From positions 434,001 to 498,000 of the forward strand of contig JBBCJL010000006.1 in the NCBI GenBank assembly GCA_037190225.1: a stretch of 64,000 nucleotides of DNA, read 5' to 3'. Positions 50,382 to 58,880 of the stretch are shown here, one piece after another. Position numbers and translations under genes: made by a program. How positions within the stretch are numbered: the stretch's first letter is position 1; every line of letters starts with the position of its first letter. Below the pieces are notes generated by a model. The model was not told where the DNA came from. It worked only from the letters and a program-made list of their open reading frames with translations, and searched no databases. This DNA comes from MKSF01 sp037190225 (GTDB taxonomy: Bacteria > Bacteroidota > Bacteroidia > Chitinophagales > Chitinophagaceae).

Positions 50382-51995
50382 ATGAAACATACTATATTGT
50401 CCCTGCTGCTCTGGATCTCCTGGTCACAGAGCTTCGGGCAAAAATATTTTATCCCTTTCAGGGATGGCGACAAAAGCTACCTGCAGGATGAAAACGGCAA
50501 AAAGGTCATTGACAAACACTATGATATTCTCTACTGGGCTAAGGGCGCTTTTTTTGTCGGCAGCACGATACAGGAACGCATAGACCCCGGTACACCCTAT
50601 GGCTTTAACACGTACCTGTCTGATATCATTTATAAAGGTAGGGTCATCCTGCCGGCACTTCCTTTCGATAAGTTCAGCTATATCCTGGATGAAATAATAG
50701 TAGCCCGGAATACTTCCTTCCATAAGCCCGAACTATTCAAACCATATCATATAACAGAAAGAGAAAGCATCGTATTGTTCAATACCAAAGGAAAGGCCTT
50801 GCTGAACGGTCCCGTAAAGCATATGGTACTCCTGGATACCACAGGAACCAGCAAGCAACGGCCCCATGCTTTCCGGTATATCCTGCTCATCACCCTGGAT
50901 TTTAACAACCTGACCTCCCTGTATGTATATGACGCGGACGCAGGTAAGATAGCCAGGACGGTATTGAAGGACGTGAACATCCCGGGGGATGCGCACCCCG
51001 ATAAGCATAATAACGCATTGTACTTCAGCATAAAGGAAAACAATAAGATCACCCCGAAAGTATTCCATTATAAGGATGGTAATTTTAAGCTGTCGGATGT
51101 CAATAAGGAAGCCATGGCTGTAAAACAGCAGGACGGGGAGGAAGAGGAATCTTATTACTCCGGTGATATCTTCACAGGCAAACATGGCGAACCTGTCCCG
51201 GCTGATATGGCCATGAGACCTCCATCCGACCCTATCCCCTACCTGCGCATACAGGGTGACTCCGTGCTGCGCATGCCTGATATTTACAACCGATCCGGTG
51301 CATCCGTGCTGCACCTGAAGCTCACACCGCAGCAGCGGCTGATACCCAAATCTTCCAATGAGTATCGCACCGGTATCATTTATTTGGAAAACGGCAAATT
51401 CGGTATCATCAACCTGCAGGGACGGCAGCCGGCCATCTATGATTCCCTGTTCTATTTTGACCAGGGGGTTTTCATAGTGCATCAAAACAACAGGAAGGGC
51501 ATCATAGACGCTGACGGCGATACCCTGATCCCGGTGATCTATGATTCCCTGGCATTTGACATGGATCAGATACGCCTGGGGCATACAGGTATCTCTATTA
51601 CGAATGCTGCCGCCTATAAACGCTACAATTTTGAATTCAGGAATACCACCGGTGTGATCAAAGTGGTAAAGGACGGGAAAACCGGCTGGTACGGAAGCAA
51701 CTCCAAGGTAATATTCCCGGCAGAATATGATTTTATTGCCCGGAACGGTGATCTCTATGGCCACCACTCCAGAAAGGCAATCCGTTATATTGCCAAAAAG
51801 GGAAACCTGTATTACGGTCTCCTTTCCTATAATGGTGATATGACAGGCAAAATGGGTGCTCCTTACGAATACCTGCCTATGTACTATTATGAAAACTACT
51901 ACGATGTAGAAGGCCTGAAGCTCATAGAACTGTATGATGAGGCATACCGGTTCAAAGGCTTTATTTCGGATAAGGGACAAAAATATTACAAGTAA
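50382..51995 (+). CDS. Secreted WG-repeat protein
   Basis: 537 residues. Signal peptide near MKHTILSLLLWISWSQSFG. Several WG/KWGYI-type repeats: DGDKSYLQDENGKKVIDKHYD, GKFGIINLQGRQPAIYDSLF, NNRKGIIDADGDTLIPVIYDSLAF and KTGWYGSNSKVIFPAEYDFI, each about 40 residues and ending in Y-D-x-I/L. They build beta-propeller-like structures with protein-binding surfaces. No enzyme motif. The Crp/Fnr gene begins 11 nt after its stop, so the two may share a transcript. Confidence 0.8.
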   Translation: MKHTILSLLLWISWSQSFGQKYFIPFRDGDKSYLQDENGKKVIDKHYDILYWAKGAFFVGSTIQERIDPGTPYGFNTYLSDIIYKGRVILPALPFDKFSYILDEIIVARNTSFHKPELFKPYHITERESIVLFNTKGKALLNGPVKHMVLLDTTGTSKQRPHAFRYILLITLDFNNLTSLYVYDADAGKIARTVLKDVNIPGDAHPDKHNNALYFSIKENNKITPKVFHYKDGNFKLSDVNKEAMAVKQQDGEEEESYYSGDIFTGKHGEPVPADMAMRPPSDPIPYLRIQGDSVLRMPDIYNRSGASVLHLKLTPQQRLIPKSSNEYRTGIIYLENGKFGIINLQGRQPAIYDSLFYFDQGVFIVHQNNRKGIIDADGDTLIPVIYDSLAFDMDQIRLGHTGISITNAAAYKRYNFEFRNTTGVIKVVKDGKTGWYGSNSKVIFPAEYDFIARNGDLYGHHSRKAIRYIAKKGNLYYGLLSYNGDMTGKMGAPYEYLPMYYYENYYDVEGLKLIELYDEAYRFKGFISDKGQKYYK

Positions 51996-52006
51996 GGCTG
52001 CCCGTG

Positions 52007-52570
52007 ATGCATATAGACCAGATACTTGCAACCATCCATCCCCTGCCGGAAGCTTCCTGCTCCCTGCTGAAGCAGCATATCCGGGAATGCAGCTTTCCCA
52101 AGGGACACCTGATCATCAGGGCCGCTACCATAGCCCGCAAGCTCTATTTTATCAAAAAAGGGCTGGTCAGGGCCTATGCCCATGGGGATGGCCAGGAGGT
52201 CACTTTCTGGTTCGGCCGCGAAGGAGAGACCGTGATCTCTATGAAAAGCTATGTGGAGCAGCAGGAAGGATATGAAGATATCGTGCTGATGGAAGATTGT
52301 GATCTTTATGAGCTGGACGCTGCTACGTTGCACAGGCTATTCGCGCAGGACATCCATATAGCCAACTGGGGACGGCGCTTTGCCGAGCTGGAGCTCGTCA
52401 AGACCGAAGAACGGCTTATCTCCCGGCAATTCAGGACCGCTACAGAACGCTACAAGGCCCTGCTGGCAGACAACCCGGACCTGATCCGGCGGGTACCGTT
52501 GGGTCATATTGCCTCTTTCCTGGGGATCACGCAGGTGAGCCTCAGCCGCATCCGGGCAGAGATCAGGTAG
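52007..52570 (+). CDS. Crp/Fnr-family transcriptional regulator
   Basis: 187 residues. The cyclic-nucleotide-like sensor domain (LEVKKGL-type strand YFIKKGLVRAYAHGDGQEVTFWFGREGETV) occupies residues 10-120 and the winged HTH residues 150-187 (IPLGHIASFLGITQVSLSRIRAE). The ATG at 52007 is chosen over the GTG one codon earlier. The cAMP-binding ring residues are not conserved, so the ligand is unknown. It lies 63 nt ahead of the SMR exporter gene and may control it. Confidence 0.88.
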   Translation: MHIDQILATIHPLPEASCSLLKQHIRECSFPKGHLIIRAATIARKLYFIKKGLVRAYAHGDGQEVTFWFGREGETVISMKSYVEQQEGYEDIVLMEDCDLYELDAATLHRLFAQDIHIANWGRRFAELELVKTEERLISRQFRTATERYKALLADNPDLIRRVPLGHIASFLGITQVSLSRIRAEIR

Positions 52571-52633
52571 TTTTTATCATTTGTAAAAGCAATTCCCGCG
52601 ATTAATCCGGATTTTTGTATAAAATATACACGT

Positions 52634-52960
52634 ATGAACTGGATCATCTTAATTATCGCCGGATTGTTTGAAGTAGCCTTTGCCTCCTGCCTGGGAAAAG
52701 CCAAGGAAGCCACAGGCGCTGCCGCTGCCTGGTGGTATGGCGCGTTCCTGGTATCCCTTACCGTCAGTATGCTGCTGCTCATTAAAGCCACCCAGACCCT
52801 GCCGATAGGTACGGCCTACGCCGTATGGACCGGCATAGGCGCCGTAGGCACAGCGCTGATGGGCATCATTTTCTTTAAAGACCCTGCCAGCTTCTGGAGA
52901 ATCTTCTTTATCATTACCCTTATAGGGTCTGTGATCGGGCTTAAGGCCGTTTCCCATTAA
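52634..52960 (+). CDS. SMR-family multidrug/guanidinium exporter (SugE-like)
   Basis: 108 residues and four membrane helices. The conserved glutamate in helix 1 is in LIIAGLFEVAFASCLGKAKE. The GTAYAVWTGIGAVGTALMGIIFF helix and the final IGLKAVSH match small multidrug resistance proteins, and the pattern is closer to SugE/Gdx (guanidinium export) than to EmrE. No guanidine riboswitch fold is evident upstream in the 63-nt space after the Crp/Fnr gene. Substrate specificity is inferred. Confidence 0.85.
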   Translation: MNWIILIIAGLFEVAFASCLGKAKEATGAAAAWWYGAFLVSLTVSMLLLIKATQTLPIGTAYAVWTGIGAVGTALMGIIFFKDPASFWRIFFIITLIGSVIGLKAVSH

Positions 52961-53017
52961 GGAGCCGGACGGGGCAGCTGTAATACCCGCCCGCCCGGCA
53001 AATTTTATGAAATTCAT

Positions 53018-53048
53018 TTCGCGATCAGCCTTTTTCAAATTACCTTTG
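53018..53048 (+). promoter_or_regulatory. Promoter of folD ending 4 nt before its ATG
   Basis: TTCG (53018-53021), 19 bp, TACCTTTG (53041-53048), then CGGT and ATG at 53053. The -33/-7 spacing is ideal, but the start codon falls within the expected initiation zone, so the mRNA may be leaderless. Confidence 0.6.
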
Positions 53049-53052
53049 CGGT

Positions 53053-53940
53053 ATGCAATTATTAGATGGTAAACTGGTATCTGAAACCTTGTTGGCAGAT
53101 ATCGCCCGGCAAGTAGAAGAACTGAGGTCAGCAGGCAAAAAAGCACCGCACCTGGCCGCTATCCTGGTAGGTACTGACCCTGCCAGCGAGACCTATGTAG
53201 CATCCAAGGTTAAAACCTGTAAGCAGATCGGCTTCCAGTCCACGGAGATCAGGCTGGCAGCAGATACACCGGAAGAAGAGGTGCTGGAATATATCCGCTC
53301 CTTCAATTCCAATACGGATATAGACGGCATCCTGGTACAGCTACCCTTACCCAGGCATATTGATGAGCAGAAGGTCATTGATACCATTGACCCTAAAAAG
53401 GACGTGGACGGGTTCCATCCTGTCAATGTCGGTAAGATGGTGATCGGTCAGCCGACCTTTGTTTCCGCCACGCCCAACGGCATCATGCTGATGCTGCAGC
53501 ATTACGGTATTGATACCGCCGGTAAGCATTGTGTGGTGATAGGACGCAGCAATATAGTAGGCACCCCTATGAGCATCCTGCTGAGCCGCAATACCAACCC
53601 GGGCAACTGTACCGTAACCCTGGCGCATTCCCGCACGCAAAACCTGAAAGAATTGTGCCTGCAGGCCGACATTATAGTGGCAGCTATCGGCCGTCCCGCA
53701 TTTGTCACTGCAGATATGGTCAGGGACGGTGCCATTGTAATAGATGTAGGTATCAACAGGATAGAGGACAGCAGCAAAAAAAGCGGTTTCCGCCTTACAG
53801 GTGATGTCGATTTCGAGGCCGTCAGTCCCAAAGCCAGCTGGATAACCCCCGTGCCGGGAGGTGTGGGCAAAATGACCATCTGCGCGCTGATGTACAATAC
53901 TTTACAGGCCTGTAAAGCCGGGCAGTCCCTGGCATATTAA
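53053..53940 (+). CDS. folD: Bifunctional methylene-THF dehydrogenase/cyclohydrolase
   Basis: 295 residues. It turns 5,10-methylene-THF into 10-formyl-THF using NADP. Motifs: HLAAILVGTDPASETYVASKVKTC (catalytic Lys region), DGILVQLPLPRHI, KDVDGFHPVNVG and the dinucleotide loop GRSNIVGTPMS. N-terminus MQLLDGK is standard. A terminator follows 20 nt after the stop and thyA, the next one-carbon gene, follows in the same direction. Confidence 0.95.
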   Translation: MQLLDGKLVSETLLADIARQVEELRSAGKKAPHLAAILVGTDPASETYVASKVKTCKQIGFQSTEIRLAADTPEEEVLEYIRSFNSNTDIDGILVQLPLPRHIDEQKVIDTIDPKKDVDGFHPVNVGKMVIGQPTFVSATPNGIMLMLQHYGIDTAGKHCVVIGRSNIVGTPMSILLSRNTNPGNCTVTLAHSRTQNLKELCLQADIIVAAIGRPAFVTADMVRDGAIVIDVGINRIEDSSKKSGFRLTGDVDFEAVSPKASWITPVPGGVGKMTICALMYNTLQACKAGQSLAY

Positions 53941-53959
53941 TACAGATAAACATTACACA

Positions 53960-53991
53960 AAAAATTGCAGTAACTTTACTGCAATTTTTTT
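53960..53991 (+). terminator. Terminator of folD
   Basis: TTGCAGTAA and TTACTGCAA around a small loop, followed by TTTTTTT, 20 nt past the stop. The T-tract plus G may also act as the -7 region of thyA. Confidence 0.8.
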
Positions 53992-54014
53992 GCGACCCTA
54001 AAAGCAATACGGCA

Positions 54015-54833
54015 ATGGATCAGTATTTAAAGCTCCTGCAACATATATTAGATCACGGTGAGACCAAAAGCGACAGGACCGGTACCGGTACCCTCAGCTG
54101 CTTCGGCTACCAGATGCGCTTCGATCTTCAAAAAGGATTTCCCCTGCTCACTACCAAGAAGCTTCACCTGAAGTCCATTATATATGAGCTCCTGTGGTTC
54201 CTCCGGGGCAGCACCAATATAGCATACCTGCAGGAGCATAAAGTAAAGATATGGGATGAATGGGCAGACGAAAACGGTGATCTCGGGCCCGTATACGGTA
54301 AGCAATGGCGGAGCTGGGAAGGCGCGGACGGCAAGGTGTACGACCAGATCAGCCTGGCGGTAGACCAGCTGCGGCACAACCCGGACAGCAGGCGTATCAT
54401 CGTCAATGCCTGGAATGTGGCCGATCTGCCGCAAATGGCATTAAGCCCCTGCCATGCCCTCTTCCAGTTCTATGTCAGCAATGCCTCCGAAGGTTCGGGC
54501 AAAAAAGGAAAGCTGTCCTGCCAGCTGTACCAGCGAAGCGCGGATGTTTTCCTAGGCGTTCCTTTCAATATAGCGTCCTACGCTTTGCTGACCATGATGG
54601 TAGCGCAGGTATGCGACCTGGAGTACGGTGAATTCATCCATACGTTCGGGGATGTACATATCTACAGCAACCATATAGAGCAGGTAAAGGAGCAGCTGAA
54701 ACGCACGCCTTTTCCATTGCCGCAGATGCGCATCAATCCCGAGGTGAAGGATATCTTCGGGTTTGCATATGAAGATTTTGAACTGGTCAATTATGAAGCC
54801 CACCCGCATATAAAAGGCACTGTAGCCGTATAA
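54015..54833 (+). CDS. thyA: Thymidylate synthase
   Basis: 272 residues. It methylates dUMP with methylene-THF to give dTMP. Catalytic Cys146 sits in ALSPCHALFQFYV, the same position as in E. coli; RTGTGTLSCFGYQMRFDLQKG, DEWADENGDLGPVYGKQWR and QLYQRSADVFLGVPFNIASYALL are conserved. An insertion (SNASEGSGKKGK) lengthens the small-domain loop slightly. It follows folD by 74 nt, which fits linked folate use. Confidence 0.95.
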   Translation: MDQYLKLLQHILDHGETKSDRTGTGTLSCFGYQMRFDLQKGFPLLTTKKLHLKSIIYELLWFLRGSTNIAYLQEHKVKIWDEWADENGDLGPVYGKQWRSWEGADGKVYDQISLAVDQLRHNPDSRRIIVNAWNVADLPQMALSPCHALFQFYVSNASEGSGKKGKLSCQLYQRSADVFLGVPFNIASYALLTMMVAQVCDLEYGEFIHTFGDVHIYSNHIEQVKEQLKRTPFPLPQMRINPEVKDIFGFAYEDFELVNYEAHPHIKGTVAV

Positions 54834-54844
54834 TACGATAATAT

Positions 54845-54892
54845 TATCTACATTAAAGGTTCACGGTGTACCGTGAACCTTTAATGTAGATA
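54845..54892. repeat. Perfect 48-bp palindrome downstream of thyA
   Basis: Two 23-nt arms (TATCTACATTAAAGGTTCAC... and its exact complement) around a GT centre, 11 nt past the thyA stop and 34 nt from the end of the convergent DUF2891 gene. It would fold into a very stable hairpin on either strand. It lacks a T-tract, so it could be a strong bidirectional terminator/mRNA end or a protein-binding palindrome. Confidence 0.8.
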
Positions 54893-54926
54893 TAAAACAG
54901 CAGCAACCTGCTGCTCACATTTCCTG

Positions 54927-56027
54927 TCAATACCCGGACAATGCCAGCACCGCGAAGGTACCGAGCCAGTGGCCGCCGCCGTAATCGGATTCCTGCAGAT
55001 GCTTCAGCCCAGTATCCAGCAACACCTGCTGCGCCTGGTACAGCTGCTGCCTGACGGTTGTATTGGCCAGATAAGGAATGATCCGGCGCATATTGGCCAC
55101 CTTACTGAACATCAGCCCGTCCAGGTGAACGATCTGGTAATCGTTCCGGTCACTCACCACAGGTACCTTACACACCTGTTCCAGGCCTGCGGGATCGAAA
55201 AAACGGTCAAACCAGGCGTTATAGGCGGTAGTGTCCAGCACACGGGTCATAAGATCGGCCACATACAGGCTGGGAGAAAAGAAATCACTCCCGTCCGGCT
55301 CAAAATGTGCGGGCACTTTCTGCACATCCTTATAGAAGAACAGGGCCTTTTCTTTCAGCTGGCGCTCAAAGGCGGTATCCTGCACTGCCGCCGCCCAGTC
55401 TATGGCCAGGCTCAGGGCGAACGCGGTATTGCCGTGCACACCGGTCTTGTTGGGGTAGCTTTGCCTGGGCAGGAAGTCTTTCCATAAAGCAACGATCTTA
55501 TGGGTCAGTGGCTGCAGGTGCCAGTGCAGGTCCTGCAGATCCTTATCGGTTGAGATACTTAATTCCTGGTCCAACTTCAGCAGCCAGGCCCAGCCATAGG
55601 TACGCTCAAAGGATTTCCCCAGGATATTGGTATCGAAATAGTCTGTTTCCGCCTGGATATTGGACGCGGTGATCGTTCGTTGCAGCAGCTGTATATACGC
55701 CTCTTTCCCGGGCATATCAGGAAAACGGTTAAGCACCCTTACCAGCAGCCAGTGTCCATGCACACTGCTGTGCCAGTCGAAACAGCCGTAGAATGCCGGG
55801 TGCAGCCGGGAAGGCGTGAATACGGCGTCATCAGGCCCTGAAGCCGTATGATCGGTCTTATTGGGATATTCCTGCAATATACATTCCAGAGGCATCTTTG
55901 CTATGACCTGCGCCTTCTCCGGGGTCAGGGTATCATACCGGAAGAGCGCTTCCGTTGATGCCGGACCTCCGGGCCCGGTACACCCTGTGATACATAATAC
56001 CGCAATGATCCAGCTGATTTTTTTCAT
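54927..56027 (-). CDS. DUF2891 lipoprotein
   Basis: 366 residues. Lipobox CITGC with lipidated Cys16. DUF2891 features: HPAFYGCFDWHSSVHGHWLLVR near residue 77, ERTYGWAWLLKLDQEL, SYPNKTGVHGNTAFALSLAIDWA and DFFSPSLYVADLMTRVLD; the domain is an (alpha/alpha) barrel like that of glycosidases. No reaction is known. The sequence C-terminus (ESDYGGGHWLGTFAVLALSG) is intact. Confidence 0.85.
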   Translation of the reverse strand: MKKISWIIAVLCITGCTGPGGPASTEALFRYDTLTPEKAQVIAKMPLECILQEYPNKTDHTASGPDDAVFTPSRLHPAFYGCFDWHSSVHGHWLLVRVLNRFPDMPGKEAYIQLLQRTITASNIQAETDYFDTNILGKSFERTYGWAWLLKLDQELSISTDKDLQDLHWHLQPLTHKIVALWKDFLPRQSYPNKTGVHGNTAFALSLAIDWAAAVQDTAFERQLKEKALFFYKDVQKVPAHFEPDGSDFFSPSLYVADLMTRVLDTTAYNAWFDRFFDPAGLEQVCKVPVVSDRNDYQIVHLDGLMFSKVANMRRIIPYLANTTVRQQLYQAQQVLLDTGLKHLQESDYGGGHWLGTFAVLALSGY

Positions 56028-56120
56028 CCTGATGTTATTTTAAGGTTTCCAAAAACTTTCAAGATAGTAAATATCAAGGAGCATTGCAAGGATGAGCTGG
56101 TCCGTAGCCGGAAAACCTTA

Positions 56121-56525
56121 TTACTCATAGACCGGCACCGGCTTATTGTCCTCACATTTGATACCGGTGGGCACGGGCGCTACGGCACAATCAGACTTAA
56201 TATCCCAGCGTTGGTTATAATTGGCTTCCGCTGCATTATACTGCGCCAGCTTTTCCAGGAATTTCTTAGTATCGATGTATTTGGAATAGATGATATACGT
56301 CTGCGGTCCGCCACAGGCTTTGCTGCCAAAAGGGGCGAAGGCAAATTCGTTGGGATTATTACAGTGCTTGCTATCTGCCATATCTATGAGCTCCCGGTAA
56401 TGCCGCTGCAGGGCTTCCCTATGCTGTTCCCTTGTAAATCCTTTTTTACGTTTCTGGGCTTGCACAGTGCCTGCGGACAGGGCAAGCGCTGCGGAGCACA
56501 GCATGATATACTGAAATAATTTCAT
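56121..56525 (-). CDS. Small secreted cysteine-containing protein
   Basis: 134 residues, signal peptide ending near VQAQ. The mature chain has the pattern FGSKACGGPQTYIIYSKYID, then KFLEKLAQYNAAEANYNQRW and SDCAVAPVPTGIKCEDNKPV, a recurrent small-protein family in Bacteroidota with CGGP and paired cysteines near the end that could form a disulfide. Function unknown. Lies between the DUF2891 and ccmB genes on the same strand, 93 and 80 nt away. Confidence 0.7.
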   Translation of the reverse strand: MKLFQYIMLCSAALALSAGTVQAQKRKKGFTREQHREALQRHYRELIDMADSKHCNNPNEFAFAPFGSKACGGPQTYIIYSKYIDTKKFLEKLAQYNAAEANYNQRWDIKSDCAVAPVPTGIKCEDNKPVPVYE

Positions 56526-56605
56526 AACCGGATATTATAAATAACGGTTTGTAAATTATACAAATTCCGGCATTACAGCAACAATGGATAAAATTTAACG
56601 CAATT

Positions 56606-57256
56606 TTATTCCTTCCATAAAAAAGGAAACAGCAGCAGCGCCAGGCCAACGATCACGCCGTTCATACCTGTCATTACCAGCAGTAGCGTGCCCCAGTCCT
56701 CCTGGAAAACGGGTGCCAGTGCCGCAAAGCTCAGCTTGTCCAGGATCAGCAGCAGGGGGATGCTTAAGGGGAAGCCCAGTATCGCCATGAGCGCGGCATT
56801 CTGCTTGGCCTGCGATGCGATGGCCGAAAGGAAAGTGAACAACAGCGCGAGACCCTGTGAGCCCAGGACAGCCACCAGGATGAACCGGTAAGGGTTATGA
56901 AAATGAATGTCCATAATACCGTAAAAAAGCATTACGGACACCAGCGTCATCAGCAGCATCAGGATGCTGCTGTACATCAGCTTGGCCAGGATGAACCTGG
57001 AGGGGCTTACAATAGTATAATAATAGCGGTAACGCTCCACGGTTTCCTGCAGGAAGGATTTAGAGACGGTATTGATAACGATGAACAGCTGTGCGATCCA
57101 GAACAGCGCATTCCATACCCTGCTTTCAGGCTGCCGGGCCATTAAAAACACGATGAATACCGTACAGCCGATATACAGCAGCGCTCCCCAGAAGGTATGC
57201 TTAAGCCGCCATTCGATCAACAGCTCCTTTTTCAGTATGGCCCAGATCTGCCGCAT
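56606..57256 (-). CDS. ccmB: Heme exporter membrane protein CcmB
   Basis: 216 residues, six membrane helices. It is the transmembrane subunit of the CcmAB ABC transporter used in cytochrome c maturation system I. Motifs: KKELLIEWRLKHTFWGALLY at the N-terminus, SKSFLQETVERYRYYYTIVSP, and LPLLLILDKLSFAAL-like region near residue 170. No ccmA, ccmC or ccmE is adjacent, so it is an orphan here; the other subunits must lie elsewhere. Confidence 0.88.
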   Translation of the reverse strand: MRQIWAILKKELLIEWRLKHTFWGALLYIGCTVFIVFLMARQPESRVWNALFWIAQLFIVINTVSKSFLQETVERYRYYYTIVSPSRFILAKLMYSSILMLLMTLVSVMLFYGIMDIHFHNPYRFILVAVLGSQGLALLFTFLSAIASQAKQNAALMAILGFPLSIPLLLILDKLSFAALAPVFQEDWGTLLLVMTGMNGVIVGLALLLFPFLWKE

Positions 57257-57270
57257 GAGAATTGAATGGT

Positions 57271-57849
57271 TTATTTGGTCCAGTGAATTTTATCCGCTAC
57301 GGACGTTTTCCTCATAGCCGGCATATCCTCTTTATCCGTTTTGCCCAGGTATATGAACCCGACCACCTCATCTTCTTCCTGCTGCAGTCCCAGGTAGGCT
57401 TTCATTTCGGGCTTCAGGGCCATGCCGCCGGTGCTCCAGATCGTAGCGATCCCCAGGCTGTGCGCCGTCAGCAGGATATTCTGAACGGCAGCCGATACGG
57501 CCGCGTACTCTTCCAGGAAGGGTATCTTGGTCAGCGGTGTCCGTTGCATGCCTGCCACTATGAGGTGAGATACCGTATGAGGCATATTTTTCAGGCTGTC
57601 GTACTTGGAGGCCATAAAATTGTCCGGCGTAACGGCCGAGCGATACATTTCCGCATGGTCGGCGCAAAACCGTGCCAATGCCTCTCCCGAATATACGAAG
57701 AACCGCCACGGTTCGGTGCGGCCATGTGTAGGCGCCCAGTGTGCGGCTTCCAGGCATTGCAGGATAGCGGTGTCGTCCAGTATCGTTCCGTTCATGGCCG
57801 CAGGCTTGACAGTCCTTCTCGTTTTGATCAGTTCCAGCAAATCCGTCAT
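57271..57849 (-). CDS. Nitroreductase family protein
   Basis: 192 residues, FMN-dependent. Motifs: LLELIKTRRTVKPAAMNG, APTHGRTEPWRFFVYSG and NILLTAHSLGIATIWSTGG, with QEEDEVVGFIYLGK at the end. Members use NAD(P)H to reduce quinones, nitro groups or other substrates. It overlaps nothing and starts 13 nt before the ccmB stop... it lies directly upstream of ccmB on the same strand (14-nt gap), so they may be cotranscribed. Confidence 0.9.
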   Translation of the reverse strand: MTDLLELIKTRRTVKPAAMNGTILDDTAILQCLEAAHWAPTHGRTEPWRFFVYSGEALARFCADHAEMYRSAVTPDNFMASKYDSLKNMPHTVSHLIVAGMQRTPLTKIPFLEEYAAVSAAVQNILLTAHSLGIATIWSTGGMALKPEMKAYLGLQQEEDEVVGFIYLGKTDKEDMPAMRKTSVADKIHWTK

Positions 57850-57938
57850 ATAATAATGATTTCAGTCCTTAAATGGTTAATGACAGCCGGCTGCGCGGGC
57901 AGATATTCTCAGCTGCCGCAACCAACAGATATGACAAA

Positions 57939-57973
57939 GCACCTTTCCACTTGACAAACAAGCAGAAAGGTGC
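57939..57973 (-). terminator. Terminator hairpin of rpsT
   Basis: GCACCTTTC, 17-nt loop, GAAAGGTGC, 29 nt past the rpsT stop on the minus strand, with a short TTTGTC tail. Confidence 0.5.
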
Positions 57974-58001
57974 AAATGGTATAAATTAGACAACTAAAAG
58001 A

Positions 58002-58259
58002 TTATGCAGTTAACGCATTGATCTTTTTAGTCAATTTAGATTTGATATTGCTTGCTTTATTCTTATGGATGATGTTCCTTTTAGCCAGCTTATCAACCAT
58101 AGAGATCACTTTAGGCAATTGTTCACCGGCAACATCCTTTTCACTCACTTTCAATAAAGCACGGATTGCATTACGGGTGGTTTTTGCATAATAACGATTG
58201 TGCTCACGACGTTTCAGACTTTGACGGGCAGATTTACGGGTAGCTTTATGATTTGCCAT
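58002..58259 (-). CDS. rpsT: 30S ribosomal protein S20
   Basis: 85 residues, very basic and helical: ANHKATRKSARQSLKRREHNRYY, then TRNAIRALLKVSEKD and KLAKRNIIHKNKASNIKSKL. It binds 16S rRNA early in assembly. A good promoter (58305-58336) precedes it, with a second -7 box further up (58375-58382). Length is canonical. Confidence 0.95.
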   Translation of the reverse strand: MANHKATRKSARQSLKRREHNRYYAKTTRNAIRALLKVSEKDVAGEQLPKVISMVDKLAKRNIIHKNKASNIKSKLTKKINALTA

Positions 58260-58304
58260 TTCTTTTATTTTATATTTAAATTACTTACGTTTTCAAAAGG
58301 AATG

Positions 58305-58336
58305 CAAAGGTAAATATTCCAATAATAATATCCAAA
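58305..58336 (-). promoter_or_regulatory. Promoter of rpsT
   Basis: On the minus strand TTTG (58333-58336), 20 bp, TACCTTTG (58305-58312). A second TTG-N19-TATATTTG pair at 58375-58404 lies upstream and may be a second start. Confidence 0.65.
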
Positions 58337-58438
58337 AATTTACCTGCTCAATTTTATTTTTTTCAATTGCTGTGCAAATATAGGGACTTTACCCCATATT
58401 CCAATGCAGAAATTTTACTTTACGTCCGATTTACTTTG

Positions 58439-58446
58439 TATTTTTG
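58439..58446 (+). promoter_or_regulatory. -7 element of the membrane-protein gene at 58467
   Basis: TATTTTTG, 20 nt before the ATG at 58467. It lies inside the earlier in-frame codons from 58404, which argues against that longer start. Confidence 0.5.
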
Positions 58447-58466
58447 CAGCCATACCTTTATATTAT

Positions 58467-58847
58467 ATGAAACAGTTTCTGGTCACGCTCATTATAACGT
58501 TCCTGCTGCTGACAGGCGCGGCTTTTTACCTGAACAGCCTTGATCCCGCCTACGACGTTATGACGCTGATACTTGCCAATGCGCTGCTGGCCGTGGTTAC
58601 GTTCATTTCCTTCAATATGATCTATAACGGCATCAAAAGACAGCAGGGAGAAAGCATGTACCGCGCCAAGATAGGCAGCACCATGCTGAAATTCTTCGTG
58701 ATCATAGGAGCGGTATTGCTGTATGTGGTCACCCGGGAGAAAGGTATGCTGCACCGTCCTACGATCATGAGCTTCGCGGGCGCCTACATCATATACATGG
58801 TGCTGGAAACGATCATCTTATCCAAAATTGCAAGAACAGCCAAGTAA
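58467..58847 (+). CDS. Small integral membrane protein
   Basis: 126 residues from ATG 58467 (MKQFLVTLIITFLLL). The frame continues upstream to 58404, but a -7 box (58439) sits there. Four hydrophobic helices are evident, with a short loop KRQQGESMYRAKIGS between the second and third. No motif beyond the helices. Possibly cotranscribed with the SprT-like gene 33 nt downstream. Confidence 0.75.
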   Translation: MKQFLVTLIITFLLLTGAAFYLNSLDPAYDVMTLILANALLAVVTFISFNMIYNGIKRQQGESMYRAKIGSTMLKFFVIIGAVLLYVVTREKGMLHRPTIMSFAGAYIIYMVLETIILSKIARTAK

Positions 58848-58880
58848 TACCGGGACAAAAGGAGCCCGGACACCCAGTGA

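Noticed and set aside
49259..50473. 404-codon minus-strand frame over the GNAT gene
   Set aside because: No domain pattern; the plus strand holds conserved acetyl-CoA loop sequences.
50733..52031. 432-codon minus-strand frame over the WG-repeat gene
   Set aside because: The plus strand shows signal peptide and regular WG repeats; the other frame is a mirror of them.
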